The notes below the pieces were generated by a model. The model saw only the letters and a program-made list of their open reading frames with translations, made no database searches and was not told where the DNA came from. A stretch of DNA of 64,000 nt from an uncultured Flavobacteriaceae bacterium. Its GTDB lineage: Bacteria; Bacteroidota; Bacteroidia; Flavobacteriales; Flavobacteriaceae. The DNA lies in contig CANMRV010000004.1 of assembly GCA_947500435.1 (NCBI GenBank), positions 620,001-684,000 on the forward strand. Reading direction: 5' to 3'. Of this stretch, positions 8,962-18,142 are shown piece after piece. Numbering within the stretch: position 1 is the first letter of the stretch; each line of letters begins with the position of its first letter. Both the position numbers and the translations under genes were made by a program.

Positions 8962-11900
8962 TTAGTCTTCAGTCAACACCCATTCTCCTTTGTTTATTAA
9001 AGGTTCTGCCTGTTTATACTTGACTACTTTGCTTTCACCTGACATTATATTTTTGATAGTCACACGGTCGTTTCTACCAATTTTTTTATGCTCACGGATA
9101 ATAGTTTCTGTAACAGTAGGCCTTCCACCTTGATTTTGACCAATAGCCCTACTTTGTGCAGCACGCTCATCGCTGTTAGGAATTTCCTCTTTACTGGTCC
9201 GCAAGTTTTCCTTAGGTCTACGAATATTATCAGCTTGTTGAATGTCATTAGGGTTACCGCTTGGCAACTCTCCTTTGAACAAGAAAGAAACCACTTCTTT
9301 GTTTACTTTTTCAATCATTCCCTTGAAAAGCTCAAATGCCTCGAATTTGTAAATTAATAAAGGGTCTTTTTGCTCATGTACTGCCAATTGAACAGATTGC
9401 TTCAATTCATCCATCTTACGTAGATGGGTTTTCCATGAATCATCGATAATGGCCAGAGAGATATTCTTTTCAAAATCTGTTACCAACTGCGCTCCATTAC
9501 TATCATAAGCTTCCTGAAGATTGGTAACTACATTTAAGGTTTTTATTCCGTCTGTAAATGGAACCACAATACGCTCAAAGCTATTGCCCTTATCCTCGTA
9601 TACGTTCTTAATCACAGGAAAGGCGACAGCAGCATTTCTTTCTATCTTCTCTTTGTAATGGTCATACGCTGCTTTGTAAAGTGCACTGGCTATCTCTTGA
9701 ACACCTTGTTTCTCGAATTCATTTTCGGAAATAGGGGAGGTAATAGAGAAATACTTGATCAGTTCGAATTCAAAATTCTTGTAATCATTGGCAGCTTTGT
9801 TCTGCTCGGTAATTACCTCACAGGTGTCATAGACCATATTAGCAATATCCACCTGAAGGCGTTCCCCTTGTAATGCGTGACGTCTTCTTTTATAGACTAC
9901 TTCACGTTGGGCATTCATTACATCATCATATTCTAATAAACGTTTACGAACTCCGAAGTTATTTTCCTCAACTTTTTTCTGAGCACGTTCAATAGATTTG
10001 GTCATCATAGAATGCTGAATTACTTCACCATCTTCTAGTCCCATTTTATCCATCATCTTGGCGACACGGTCTGAACCAAACAAGCGCATCAAGTTATCTT
10101 CCAAGGAAACATAAAACTGCGAACTTCCCGGATCCCCCTGACGACCTGAACGACCTCGTAACTGTCTGTCGACACGACGTGAATCATGACGTTCTGTACC
10201 TACGATTGCTAATCCGCCTGCCGCTTTTACTTCATCAGAAAGCTTAATATCCGTACCACGACCCGCCATGTTGGTTGCAATGGTTACAATACCTGCATTA
10301 CCAGCTTCGGCAACAACATCGGCTTCCTTCTTGTGTAATTTGGCGTTCAATACATTATGAGGGACTTTACGAATGTTCAACATTCGAGAAAGTAATTCTG
10401 AAATTTCTACAGAAGTTGTACCAATCAAAACTGGTCTTCCCTGTTGTGACAACTGGGTAACTTCGTCTATAATGGCATTGTATTTTTCGCGTTTGGTCTT
10501 ATAAATCAAATCGTTTCTATCATCACGTGCGATAGGCCTGTTGGTTGGAATTTCCATAACATCCAACTTATAAATCTCCCAGAACTCACCTGCCTCCGTA
10601 ATGGCAGTACCTGTCATACCCGCTAATTTGCTGTACATTCTAAAATAGTTCTGTAGGGTAACCGTTGCAAAAGTCTGTGTGAGCGCTTCGATTTTTACAT
10701 TCTCCTTTGCTTCAATAGCTTGGTGCAATCCATCCGAGTAACGACGACCATCCATAATACGACCTGTTTGTTCGTCTACAATCATTACTTTATTATCCAT
10801 GACCACATACTCCACATCTTTTTCAAAAAGTGTGTAGGCCTTTAACAATTGGCTCATTGTGTGGATTCGCTCGCTCTTTACGGTAAAATCTTTAAAAAGC
10901 TCTTCTTTCAAATCGGCTTCTTTTTCAATTTCAAGATTTTGACTTTCTATTTTAGCAATTTCCCCACCAATATCCGGCATAACAAAGAAGTCCTTGTCGT
11001 TTTCTCCAGAGATGTATTCAATTCCTTTATCGGTAAGTTCAATTTGATTATTTTTCTCCTCTATAACAAACAAGAGGTCTTCATCTACCTTCGGCATTTC
11101 ACGATTGTTGTCTTGCATGTAGAAGTTCTCGGTCTTCTGCAACAATTGCTTTACACCTTCTTCACTTAGGAATTTGATAAGTGCTTTGTTTTTAGGTAAA
11201 CCTCTTTGTACACGAAGTAGTAGGAACCCTCCTTCTTTGGTGTCTCCTTCAGCGATTAACTTTTTGGCTTCCGCCAAGACTCCTGTTAAATGTTGCCTTT
11301 GTTTTTGGACAATCTCACTAACTTTTGGTTTGAGTTCGTTGAATTCATGACGATCGCCTTCTGGAACCGGACCAGAAATAATCAAAGGTGTACGGGCATC
11401 ATCTACTAGTACAGAATCAACCTCATCAACAATGGAATAGTTATGCGGGCGTTGTACCAAATCTTTTGGGGTATGTGCCATATTATCCCTCAGGTAATCA
11501 AATCCGAATTCATTATTCGTACCATAAGTAATATCGGCGTTGTAGGCCGCTCTTCTACCGTCAGAATTCGGCTTGTGATGGTCGATGCAGTCAATGGTAA
11601 GTCCGTGAAATTGAAAAATCGGAGCCATCCAAGCACTATCACGTTTGGCAAGGTAATCATTAACGGTCACCAAATGAGCACCGTTTCCACCCAAGGCATT
11701 TAGGTAGAGTGGAAGGGTTGCTACAAGCGTTTTACCTTCCCCTGTTTGCATCTCGGCAATTTTACCTTGGTGCAATGCGATTCCCCCTATCAGCTGCACG
11801 TCGTAGTGGATCATATCCCAGGTCACTTCCTTTCCAGCGGCATCCCAAGAATTTTTCCAGATAGCACTATCTCCGTCTAGAGTTACGTAATCATTGCGAC

Positions 11901-12324
11901 CAGAAAGTTCTCTGTCATATTCAGATGCCGTTACTTCAAGTGTAGTATTGTTTGCGAAACGTTTTGCCGTTTCCTTTACCACGGCAAAGGCTTGCGGTAA
12001 AATTTCATTTAAAGTATTCTCTGATATTTGATAAGCTTCTTCTTTTAATCTATCGATTTCGGCATATATGTCTTCATTCTTATCAATATCAGTAGAAGCA
12101 TTCACTTCTTCTTTCAAAGCTTCAATCTGGTCATCAAGAGATTTGCGGTCTTCTTTGATTTTAGCCTTGAATTCCCCAGTTTTTGCCCGAAGTTCGTCAT
12201 GACTTAGTCCTTCAAGTGCTGCTTCAAAAGATCGTATCTCATCAACAATAGGTTGTAGTTGCTTAACATCTTTCTGAGACTTATCGCCAACAAACGCTTT
12301 AAGAACTGAATTTAAAAAACTCAT
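8962..12324 (-). CDS. secA: protein translocase ATPase SecA
   Basis: An 1120-residue motor that drives preproteins through SecYEG. Walker A is in EMQTGEGKTLVATLP (about 191-205), the DEAD-type box is VDEVDSVLVDDARTPL, and the second helicase half shows TNMAGRGTDIKL and RGRSGRQGDPGSSQF. It is longer than the E. coli enzyme (901 residues) because of inserts typical of Bacteroidota, including an acidic coiled stretch at 55-100. The tail ends KGEWVLTED and lacks the C-terminal cysteine zinc motif used elsewhere for SecB binding. It is transcribed alone, with its own terminator. Confidence 0.98.
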   Translation of the reverse strand: MSFLNSVLKAFVGDKSQKDVKQLQPIVDEIRSFEAALEGLSHDELRAKTGEFKAKIKEDRKSLDDQIEALKEEVNASTDIDKNEDIYAEIDRLKEEAYQISENTLNEILPQAFAVVKETAKRFANNTTLEVTASEYDRELSGRNDYVTLDGDSAIWKNSWDAAGKEVTWDMIHYDVQLIGGIALHQGKIAEMQTGEGKTLVATLPLYLNALGGNGAHLVTVNDYLAKRDSAWMAPIFQFHGLTIDCIDHHKPNSDGRRAAYNADITYGTNNEFGFDYLRDNMAHTPKDLVQRPHNYSIVDEVDSVLVDDARTPLIISGPVPEGDRHEFNELKPKVSEIVQKQRQHLTGVLAEAKKLIAEGDTKEGGFLLLRVQRGLPKNKALIKFLSEEGVKQLLQKTENFYMQDNNREMPKVDEDLLFVIEEKNNQIELTDKGIEYISGENDKDFFVMPDIGGEIAKIESQNLEIEKEADLKEELFKDFTVKSERIHTMSQLLKAYTLFEKDVEYVVMDNKVMIVDEQTGRIMDGRRYSDGLHQAIEAKENVKIEALTQTFATVTLQNYFRMYSKLAGMTGTAITEAGEFWEIYKLDVMEIPTNRPIARDDRNDLIYKTKREKYNAIIDEVTQLSQQGRPVLIGTTSVEISELLSRMLNIRKVPHNVLNAKLHKKEADVVAEAGNAGIVTIATNMAGRGTDIKLSDEVKAAGGLAIVGTERHDSRRVDRQLRGRSGRQGDPGSSQFYVSLEDNLMRLFGSDRVAKMMDKMGLEDGEVIQHSMMTKSIERAQKKVEENNFGVRKRLLEYDDVMNAQREVVYKRRRHALQGERLQVDIANMVYDTCEVITEQNKAANDYKNFEFELIKYFSITSPISENEFEKQGVQEIASALYKAAYDHYKEKIERNAAVAFPVIKNVYEDKGNSFERIVVPFTDGIKTLNVVTNLQEAYDSNGAQLVTDFEKNISLAIIDDSWKTHLRKMDELKQSVQLAVHEQKDPLLIYKFEAFELFKGMIEKVNKEVVSFLFKGELPSGNPNDIQQADNIRRPKENLRTSKEEIPNSDERAAQSRAIGQNQGGRPTVTETIIREHKKIGRNDRVTIKNIMSGESKVVKYKQAEPLINKGEWVLTED

Positions 12325-12485
12325 AGTTTTATTTTATATGGATAAACCGCTAGTTCAAAGATTTAGCGGAGATATATCGTTAGTATTATATCGTATCTGG
12401 AAGAACAAAAGGTATTCCAGTTTCCATTTTAAATGGAAATAAGGTTGATATCTGACAAAATTACCGAAACCAAAGTAAAGTCCAT

Positions 12486-12514
12486 AAAAAAAAGCCTCAA
12501 ATGAGACTTTTTTT
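12486..12514 (-). terminator. terminator of the DUF2795-family gene
   Basis: Minus-strand AAGTCTCA pairs with TGAGGCTT around two bases, flanked by A and T runs. It begins 24 bases after the stop of the 12538-12762 gene. Confidence 0.8.
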
Positions 12515-12537
12515 ATTTCAATAAATTGAAAATGCTA

Positions 12538-12762
12538 TTAATATTCATCCTCGTTCCAGAGGTAGTCTTCTTCTGTTGGATAATCTGGCCAAATCTCTTC
12601 GATAGACTCATATATTTCTCCACCCTCTTCTTCCATTGACTGTAGGTTTTCAACAACCTCTAATGGTGCTCCGGTACGAATCGAGTAATCGATTAATTCA
12701 TCTTTGGTAGCTGGCCAAGGCGCATCACTTAAATAAGATGCTAGTTCTAATGTCCAATACAT
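12538..12762 (-). CDS. DUF2795-family small acidic protein
   Basis: A 74-residue acidic protein. The core LELASYLSDAPWPATKDELIDYSIRTGAPLEV resembles the DUF2795 fold, in which a 'D-x-P-x-P-A-x-K-x-E-L' stretch leads into a helical segment. It is followed by an acidic, tryptophan-containing tail (ESIEEIWPDYPTEEDYLWNEDEY) common in Bacteroidota members. Function is unknown. It has its own strong promoter (12790-12819) and terminator, so it is a monocistronic, probably well expressed gene. Confidence 0.85.
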   Translation of the reverse strand: MYWTLELASYLSDAPWPATKDELIDYSIRTGAPLEVVENLQSMEEEGGEIYESIEEIWPDYPTEEDYLWNEDEY

Positions 12763-12789
12763 GGTAATAGTTTGATTTTAAATTTTTTG

Positions 12790-12819
12790 CAAAAATAATT
12801 TTTAAATGGAAACAGCCAA
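12790..12819 (-). promoter_or_regulatory. Bacteroidota-type promoter of the DUF2795-family gene
   Basis: On the minus strand TTG at 12819-12817 is followed after exactly 19 bases by TATTTTTG (12797-12790) and then C. This matches the Bacteroidota consensus TTG / TAnnTTTG. The predicted start of transcription is about 20 bases upstream of the ATG. Confidence 0.75.
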
Positions 12820-12886
12820 GTTTTTTAGCGTTTTTTATTAAAAAATTCTGCTTTAATAATTTGATAACGAAGAAAAAACAGATTTA

Positions 12887-13462
12887 TTAGCCCTTTTTCT
12901 CAGGAATCCATTTTATTTCTTCTGCTTGTAGGTCTGAAGACAATTTTCGTGCCAACACGAAGAGGTAATCAGAAAGTCTATTTATGTACATCAAAACTCT
13001 GGCATTAAAGGGTTCGTTCTCGTAAAGGAGGGAAGCCATGCGTTCGGCACGTCGACAAACTGTTCGAGCAATGTGACAGTATGACACGGTAGTATGCCCC
13101 CCTGGAAGTATAAAATGGGTCATTTGAGGAAGTTTCGTATCCATAAAATCCATTTCTTTTTCTAGAAGTTCAACATCCTCAGCACTGATTTTAGGGATAT
13201 TTAAACGCTCTTTTCCGCTTTTTAAAATGGCTTTTTCTGGGTCAGTGGCTAAAATAGCTCCAACTGTGAATAGTTTATCTTGAACTAAAGTCAATATTTT
13301 TTTGGAATGCGTATCAATCTCTTGATCTCTAATCAAACCCAACCAAGAATTCAGTTCATCAATGGTACCGTAACTTTCTATGCGAATATGGTGTTTGGCT
13401 ACGCGTGTGCCACCGAATAGGGCAGTGGTTCCATTATCTCCTGTCTTAGTGTATATTTTCAT
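12887..13462 (-). CDS. cob(I)alamin adenosyltransferase, PduO type
   Basis: A 191-residue enzyme that transfers the adenosyl group of ATP to cob(I)alamin to make adenosylcobalamin. The N-terminal ATP motif is MKIYTKTGDNGTTALFGG. The trimer-interface active-site residues lie in VCRRAERMASLL and YINRLSDYLFVLAR. Length and motifs fit the PduO/MMAB family. No cobalamin synthesis genes are next to it, which suggests corrinoid salvage. Its product would be the ligand of the CarH-like regulator at 51330-52229; this link is inference. Confidence 0.93.
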   Translation of the reverse strand: MKIYTKTGDNGTTALFGGTRVAKHHIRIESYGTIDELNSWLGLIRDQEIDTHSKKILTLVQDKLFTVGAILATDPEKAILKSGKERLNIPKISAEDVELLEKEMDFMDTKLPQMTHFILPGGHTTVSYCHIARTVCRRAERMASLLYENEPFNARVLMYINRLSDYLFVLARKLSSDLQAEEIKWIPEKKG

Positions 13463-13533
13463 GGGAAGGATTATAAGTAAAGAGTATTAAGTACAAAGTA
13501 CTAAGGCGAAAATCTAATTTTGTCAACTGTGAA

Positions 13534-13677
13534 CTATTCCTTTTTATCATCACGTTTATAGTCTCCCATAAACTTTCTTGATTTTCGCGATTTTGATTTA
13601 CTTCGGTTAGTCATTAATATGATTAGGTATAGAATAAATAATCCTCCAAAAATGATAAATATTGTATAGTTGTTCAT
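13534..13677 (-). CDS. small single-span membrane protein with basic tail
   Basis: A 47-residue protein beginning MNNYTIFIIFGGLFILYLIILM, one clear membrane span. It continues with a highly basic serine/lysine/arginine tail (TNRSKSKSRKSRKF) and ends GDYKRDDKKE. The start ATG is at 13675-13677 and the stop TAG at 13534-13536. It lies between the adenosyltransferase and the ABC-F operon on the same strand. The pattern and normal codon use make it likely to be a real gene. The function is unknown. Confidence 0.6.
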   Translation of the reverse strand: MNNYTIFIIFGGLFILYLIILMTNRSKSKSRKSRKFMGDYKRDDKKE

Positions 13678-13708
13678 CTTTACTAATGCTTAGTTTAAAA
13701 TTACAGGA

Positions 13709-14203
13709 TTAAATTCGAATCTTAAAATGTTCTTTCAATTGTTCTTTGCGAAAGAAGAGTACGCCGCAATGAAACATATCGATAGAGACAGTTACCATTT
13801 CATTATGTTTTAGTGTTTCCCAAAGTGCAGTTGTTTCTTTTGTTCTGTGAATGTTTCCCATAAAAATTGCACTATCATTATGGATTTTCTCCTTATAGAT
13901 ACTTAAAATATCTTCTACGGGATTATTCATATAAATTAAATCATAAGATTCATTATCAGAAGTTGTTAACTTAAATTCCTTTCGGATTAGATTTTCGATT
14001 TGGGAATTTTTTGAACTAATCTTAATCTTTTCAACAGAAAAATACGGGATGCTTTTAAGTACTATCTTTTCACTTTTTGAAGCTTGATATTTCGATTTGG
14101 TATATAAGCATTTGGTCAAGTAACTATATACAAAAGGGGAATGGACACCATATTGATTGGTAGCGGTAAGGAGGTGTTTTAGGTATTGAAGTAAAAAATA
14201 CAT
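13709..14203 (-). CDS. shortened relative of a flavobacterial O-methyltransferase-like protein
   Basis: A 164-residue protein. The N-terminal LKHLLTATNQYGVHSPFVYSYLTKCLY and the C-terminal ... MFHCGVLFFRKEQLKEHFKIRI resemble the ends of a class I methyltransferase family common in Flavobacteriaceae. In that family a glycine-rich SAM motif normally follows the N-terminal segment. Here no such motif is seen, and the protein is clearly shorter than the roughly 220 residues I would expect. It is translationally coupled to the ABC-F gene (TAATG). It is either an inactive descendant or a non-catalytic relative. The family assignment is from memory and only moderately sure. Confidence 0.55.
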   Translation of the reverse strand: MYFLLQYLKHLLTATNQYGVHSPFVYSYLTKCLYTKSKYQASKSEKIVLKSIPYFSVEKIKISSKNSQIENLIRKEFKLTTSDNESYDLIYMNNPVEDILSIYKEKIHNDSAIFMGNIHRTKETTALWETLKHNEMVTVSIDMFHCGVLFFRKEQLKEHFKIRI

Positions 14204-16092
14204 TATTCCATTAACGCCGAAAGCTCAAACCATCTTTCGGTCTTTGTTTCTATACTATCATTAATTTCTTTCAAGGTCTTTGAAAGCTCTGTAATATCAT
14301 CTACAGAAAGATCGCCTGTCACAAACTGTTGTTCTATTTCTCCTTTTTTAAACTCTAGCTTCTGAATTTCTTTCTCGAGCTGCTTGTATTCTTTTTGTTC
14401 AGAATAAGACAATTTCTTGCTATTATCTTCTTTTTTCCATGAATTTTTGGCGACGTTGGTTTCTTTGTTTTTTTCTTTGGCTTTTTCTTTTTCAGCTCTT
14501 ATTTCTAAAGCCGTACTATCTTCATAGACCCTATAATCGGAATAGTTTCCAGGGAAATCTTCAACTACAGCATCTCCTCGGAATACAAAAAGATGATCTA
14601 CAATTTTATCCATAAAATAACGGTCGTGTGAGACAACAATCAAACAGCCCGGAAAATCTAGCAAAAAACTTTCTAAGACATTCAAAGTCACAATATCTAA
14701 GTCATTTGTGGGCTCATCAAGTATTAAAAAATTCGGATTTTGAATCAATACCGTGCACAAATACAGGCGCTTGCGCTCGCCACCGCTTAGTTTGTCTACA
14801 AAATCATATTGCTTTTTTCGGTCGAAAAGAAATCGCTCCAGTAATTGTTGTGCTGAAATCTGTTTTCCTTTGGCTAACGGAATATAGTCTCCAAATTCTT
14901 TAATGACTTCAATTACTTTTTGACCTTCTTTTATTTTAATACCCTTCTGTGTATAGTATCCAAATTTGATAGTGTCGCCTTTGACTACCTTACCTGAATC
15001 AGGTTGGTCGGTTCCCGTTAGAATATTTAGAAAAGTGGATTTGCCAGTTCCATTTTTTCCAATAATCCCAATGCGTTCCCCTTTAATAAAATTATACTCG
15101 AACTTATCTAAAATTGGCTTGTCAGGGTAAGCCTTAGAGATTTTATGGAGTTCGAGAATTTTACTTCCCATCCGTTCCATATTAATTTCCAACTGAACTT
15201 CATGGTCTTTACGTCGTTGACTTGCTTTCTCTTTTATTTTATTGAAATCATCAATACGCGATTTCGATTTGGTGGTTCTAGCTTTTGGCTGCTTGCGCAT
15301 CCATGTCAATTCCTTTTTGAAGAGCAATTTGGTTTTATGTTGTTCAACCGCTTCTTGTTCAATTCGCGCTTCCTTCTTTTCTAGGTAATAGGAATAATTA
15401 CCTTTATACGGATACAACTTTCCATTATCCAATTCTATGATTTCATTACAGACACGCTCTAAAAAATAACGGTCGTGTGTCACCATGAACAAGGTCATAT
15501 TTTCTTTGGCGAAATATTGTTCTAACCATTCAATCATTTCTAAATCTAGGTGGTTGGTAGGCTCATCTAGGATTAAGAGTTCAGGTTTATTTATTAATGC
15601 ATTCGCCAGAGCCAAACGTTTCTTTTGTCCCCCAGAAAGCAAACCTACTTTTACACTAAAATCTTCTAATTTTAGTTTAAAAAGTATCTGTTGGTATTGG
15701 GTTTCAAAGTCCCATGCTTGATGATGTTCCATGGCTTCAAAAGCGGCCTGATAGGCATCTGAATCATCAGGATTCGCCAAAGCTTTTTCATAGTTAGTTA
15801 TAACTCTAAGAACCTCATTTTCGGACGCGAAGATGGTCTCCTCAATTGTCAATTCCGGATTCAAATCAGGCTCTTGCTCTAAAAATGAAACGCGAATGCC
15901 TTTGCGATAATTTACTTGCCCTGTATCAGGAGAGTCAGCCCCAGATAACATTCGTAATATGGATGTTTTCCCTGTGCCATTCTTGGCAATGAAAGCGATT
16001 TTTTGGTCTTTATTTACTCCGAAAGAAAGATTTTCAAAGAGTACTAGTTCGCCAAAAGATTTGGATATGTTTTCTACTGTAAGTAGGTTCAT
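14203..16092 (-). CDS. ABC-F family ATPase, Uup-like
   Basis: A 629-residue protein with two ATP-binding cassettes and no membrane span. Cassette 1 has AKNGTGKTS, LSGGQKKRLALANAL and LLILDEPTNHLD. Cassette 2 has GKNGTGKST, LSGGERKRLYL and FLILDEPTNDLD. The interdomain linker (about 235-320) is rich in lysine and arginine. A coiled-coil C-terminus (EYKQLEKEIQKLEFKKGEIE) points to the Uup branch, whose members act on ribosomes or branched DNA. It overlaps the downstream gene by one base and is preceded by the Lnb-type gene 9 bases away. Confidence 0.9.
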   Translation of the reverse strand: MNLLTVENISKSFGELVLFENLSFGVNKDQKIAFIAKNGTGKTSILRMLSGADSPDTGQVNYRKGIRVSFLEQEPDLNPELTIEETIFASENEVLRVITNYEKALANPDDSDAYQAAFEAMEHHQAWDFETQYQQILFKLKLEDFSVKVGLLSGGQKKRLALANALINKPELLILDEPTNHLDLEMIEWLEQYFAKENMTLFMVTHDRYFLERVCNEIIELDNGKLYPYKGNYSYYLEKKEARIEQEAVEQHKTKLLFKKELTWMRKQPKARTTKSKSRIDDFNKIKEKASQRRKDHEVQLEINMERMGSKILELHKISKAYPDKPILDKFEYNFIKGERIGIIGKNGTGKSTFLNILTGTDQPDSGKVVKGDTIKFGYYTQKGIKIKEGQKVIEVIKEFGDYIPLAKGKQISAQQLLERFLFDRKKQYDFVDKLSGGERKRLYLCTVLIQNPNFLILDEPTNDLDIVTLNVLESFLLDFPGCLIVVSHDRYFMDKIVDHLFVFRGDAVVEDFPGNYSDYRVYEDSTALEIRAEKEKAKEKNKETNVAKNSWKKEDNSKKLSYSEQKEYKQLEKEIQKLEFKKGEIEQQFVTGDLSVDDITELSKTLKEINDSIETKTERWFELSALME

Positions 16093-16101
16093 TTTTGATT
16101 G

Positions 16102-17292
16102 TTAGATTATGGTAGGAGATTTGGAATGTTTGAAAGTCTGTAATAGAAAAAGATATCTAATTGCCAAAGCCACTAGAAAGAAAATAATAAGAGGCGAGAA
16201 AATCTGGATTTTGAAAATCCATAGAACTCCTGTAATGAATATTCCTGCAAGAAGAACCCAAAGATATTCCTTAATCCAAGCGGGTGGGGTTTTGGATTTC
16301 ATCAAAATAAATGCAAGAACCAAATTTAATGGGAAAGCCCAAAGTAGATTAAAATTAGCTTTGGTAAATACATGATCGGTCATAAACCAAAGAAAGAATA
16401 TTAATAGTCCCGCTGCACCAGTTATTAAGAACAAACTAAAATCTAACCACCTACTTCGTTTTTTCTTCTTATGGTCTAAGTAAGTAATCGCCACCACTGA
16501 AATCATTGTTAGAATCAACCAGAATAAGGGAGTAAGGAAAAAAACAACCTTGTTGTCCATGGGCTTTTCCTCAACTAACATTTCCTCTTTGGTTACAAAA
16601 GCTTCCCCATTTATGGTTGTATTCGGCATTTGTTTACTTACATATTTGGGTAGAAATTGATGTTCCCATGGTGTGGCTTTTCGGTCAATAATTGAACCCA
16701 AAGCCAAATCTATTCCGAAGGTTGCCCATGCATTTTCGTCCAAACTTTGGTGAATCAATTGTCGAAACGTAAATGGTTCTTCAATATGTGAGTAATCAAA
16801 TTTTAACTTGTCCCCTAGGTCATTTTTTAAAATCTCAGGAATCTTTGTGGCACAATTGTCAAAAAGGAAATCATATAAATACATGCGATTTTCTTCTCGA
16901 TAGTTGTTTTGAAGAAAATCGAAAATCTCATTTCGCTCGACTTGTGATAAGTTCAAGGTTTGTTCCTTGACCCACCTGTTTTCTTGCTTATATGCTTCAA
17001 TAAAACTGGTGGTCTTATAGCCAGACATTTTAAAATTCAGTTTTCCACGAGCGAATTTCACATAGAAACCGGGCGGGTCAAAATCGAATCCACCATAATC
17101 GTAAATTCTATCTACTCCAATTGTTGGATCTTGAATACGGAATGCACTATGCCCAAATTTTGAATATAAATCATCCCCAGTGCCTACCGTCAATAGACTA
17201 ATCTTGGAGAGAGGCGAAAGCAACATTTCCTGAGCAAACCCGAGGGCGGAAAAGCTAAGAAAAAGTAAGAATACTATTTTTTTAAACTTCAT
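16102..17292 (-). CDS. Lnb/DUF4105-domain membrane protein, putative lipoprotein N-acyltransferase
   Basis: A 396-residue protein with a signal peptide (residues 1-20). The periplasmic DUF4105 domain has the conserved histidine in SKFGHSAFRI (H48) and cysteine in FDNCATK (C147). Four or five membrane spans follow residue 245. In Bacteroides a protein of this domain family, Lnb, has been reported to N-acylate lipoproteins using a Cys/His pair; whether this one does so is inference. It fits a phylum that lacks an obvious Lnt. It sits upstream of the ABC-F gene in the same direction. Confidence 0.75.
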   Translation of the reverse strand: MKFKKIVFLLFLSFSALGFAQEMLLSPLSKISLLTVGTGDDLYSKFGHSAFRIQDPTIGVDRIYDYGGFDFDPPGFYVKFARGKLNFKMSGYKTTSFIEAYKQENRWVKEQTLNLSQVERNEIFDFLQNNYREENRMYLYDFLFDNCATKIPEILKNDLGDKLKFDYSHIEEPFTFRQLIHQSLDENAWATFGIDLALGSIIDRKATPWEHQFLPKYVSKQMPNTTINGEAFVTKEEMLVEEKPMDNKVVFFLTPLFWLILTMISVVAITYLDHKKKKRSRWLDFSLFLITGAAGLLIFFLWFMTDHVFTKANFNLLWAFPLNLVLAFILMKSKTPPAWIKEYLWVLLAGIFITGVLWIFKIQIFSPLIIFFLVALAIRYLFLLQTFKHSKSPTII

Positions 17293-17389
17293 TTTTAAAA
17301 GTAAAATAACTTAGATACAAATATCACAATAAATAATGGACTAATCCGAAACCTAGAAAATTGTATTATTTTTACTGAAACGACCTAAA

Positions 17390-18142
17390 ATGAAAAGACA
17401 TATTCCCAATCTCATTACGCTTCTTAATGTCTTCTGTGGATGTGTAGCAACGATATTCGCCGTTCTCAACCAATTAGAACTAGCGGCGCTTTTTGTTTTC
17501 CTGGGAATAATTTTTGACTTCTTCGATGGTTTAGCGGCCCGTGTATTAGATGTAAAAAGCGAATTGGGCTTACATCTCGATTCCTTGGCTGATATGATTA
17601 CAAGTGGTTTGGTGCCTGGTATCGTTATGTTTCAGTTGTTAGGAATGTCAATGTCCGGTGGTTGGAATATAGATTTGTCCTCACAAGCAACTGATTCTAC
17701 TTTTTGGGTCGGGTTAAAAGTCGCTCCCTTGCCTTTTTTAGGATTTTTAATAACACTGGCTTCCGCCTATCGCTTGGCCAAGTTCAACATTGATGAGAAT
17801 CAAGTCTCGTCTTTTATTGGCTTACCAACTCCTGCAAACGCTTTGTTGATTCTTTCTTTACCTTTGATATTATTATACCAAAACAATGATTTTTTAAACG
17901 GAATTATTTTGAATCAATGGTTTTTAATTGGGATGACCATTTTAAGTGCGTTCCTATTAAATTCTAAAATCGAACTTTTTGCTTTGAAATTTAAAAATTG
18001 GAGCTTTCAAGACAATGTACTCCGCTATATTTTTATCATAGTTAGTTTGGTGTTGCTAGTCACAATGAAGTTTTTGGCAGTCCCTGTGATTATTGCCTTT
18101 TATATTTTAAGTTCACTAATAAGCAAGATTGCCGCGGAATGA
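17390..18142 (+). CDS. pssA: CDP-diacylglycerol-serine O-phosphatidyltransferase
   Basis: A 250-residue integral membrane enzyme that makes phosphatidylserine from CDP-diacylglycerol and serine, the precursor of phosphatidylethanolamine. The CDP-alcohol phosphotransferase signature is complete: DG-x2-AR-x8-G-x3-D-x3-D in DGLAARVLDVKSEL/GLHLDSLAD. The N-terminal RHIPNLITLLNVFCGC is typical of PssA. Several membrane spans follow. It is divergent from the Lnb-type gene across 97 bases, and its stop overlaps the start of the DinB gene by four bases. Confidence 0.93.
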   Translation: MKRHIPNLITLLNVFCGCVATIFAVLNQLELAALFVFLGIIFDFFDGLAARVLDVKSELGLHLDSLADMITSGLVPGIVMFQLLGMSMSGGWNIDLSSQATDSTFWVGLKVAPLPFLGFLITLASAYRLAKFNIDENQVSSFIGLPTPANALLILSLPLILLYQNNDFLNGIILNQWFLIGMTILSAFLLNSKIELFALKFKNWSFQDNVLRYIFIIVSLVLLVTMKFLAVPVIIAFYILSSLISKIAAE

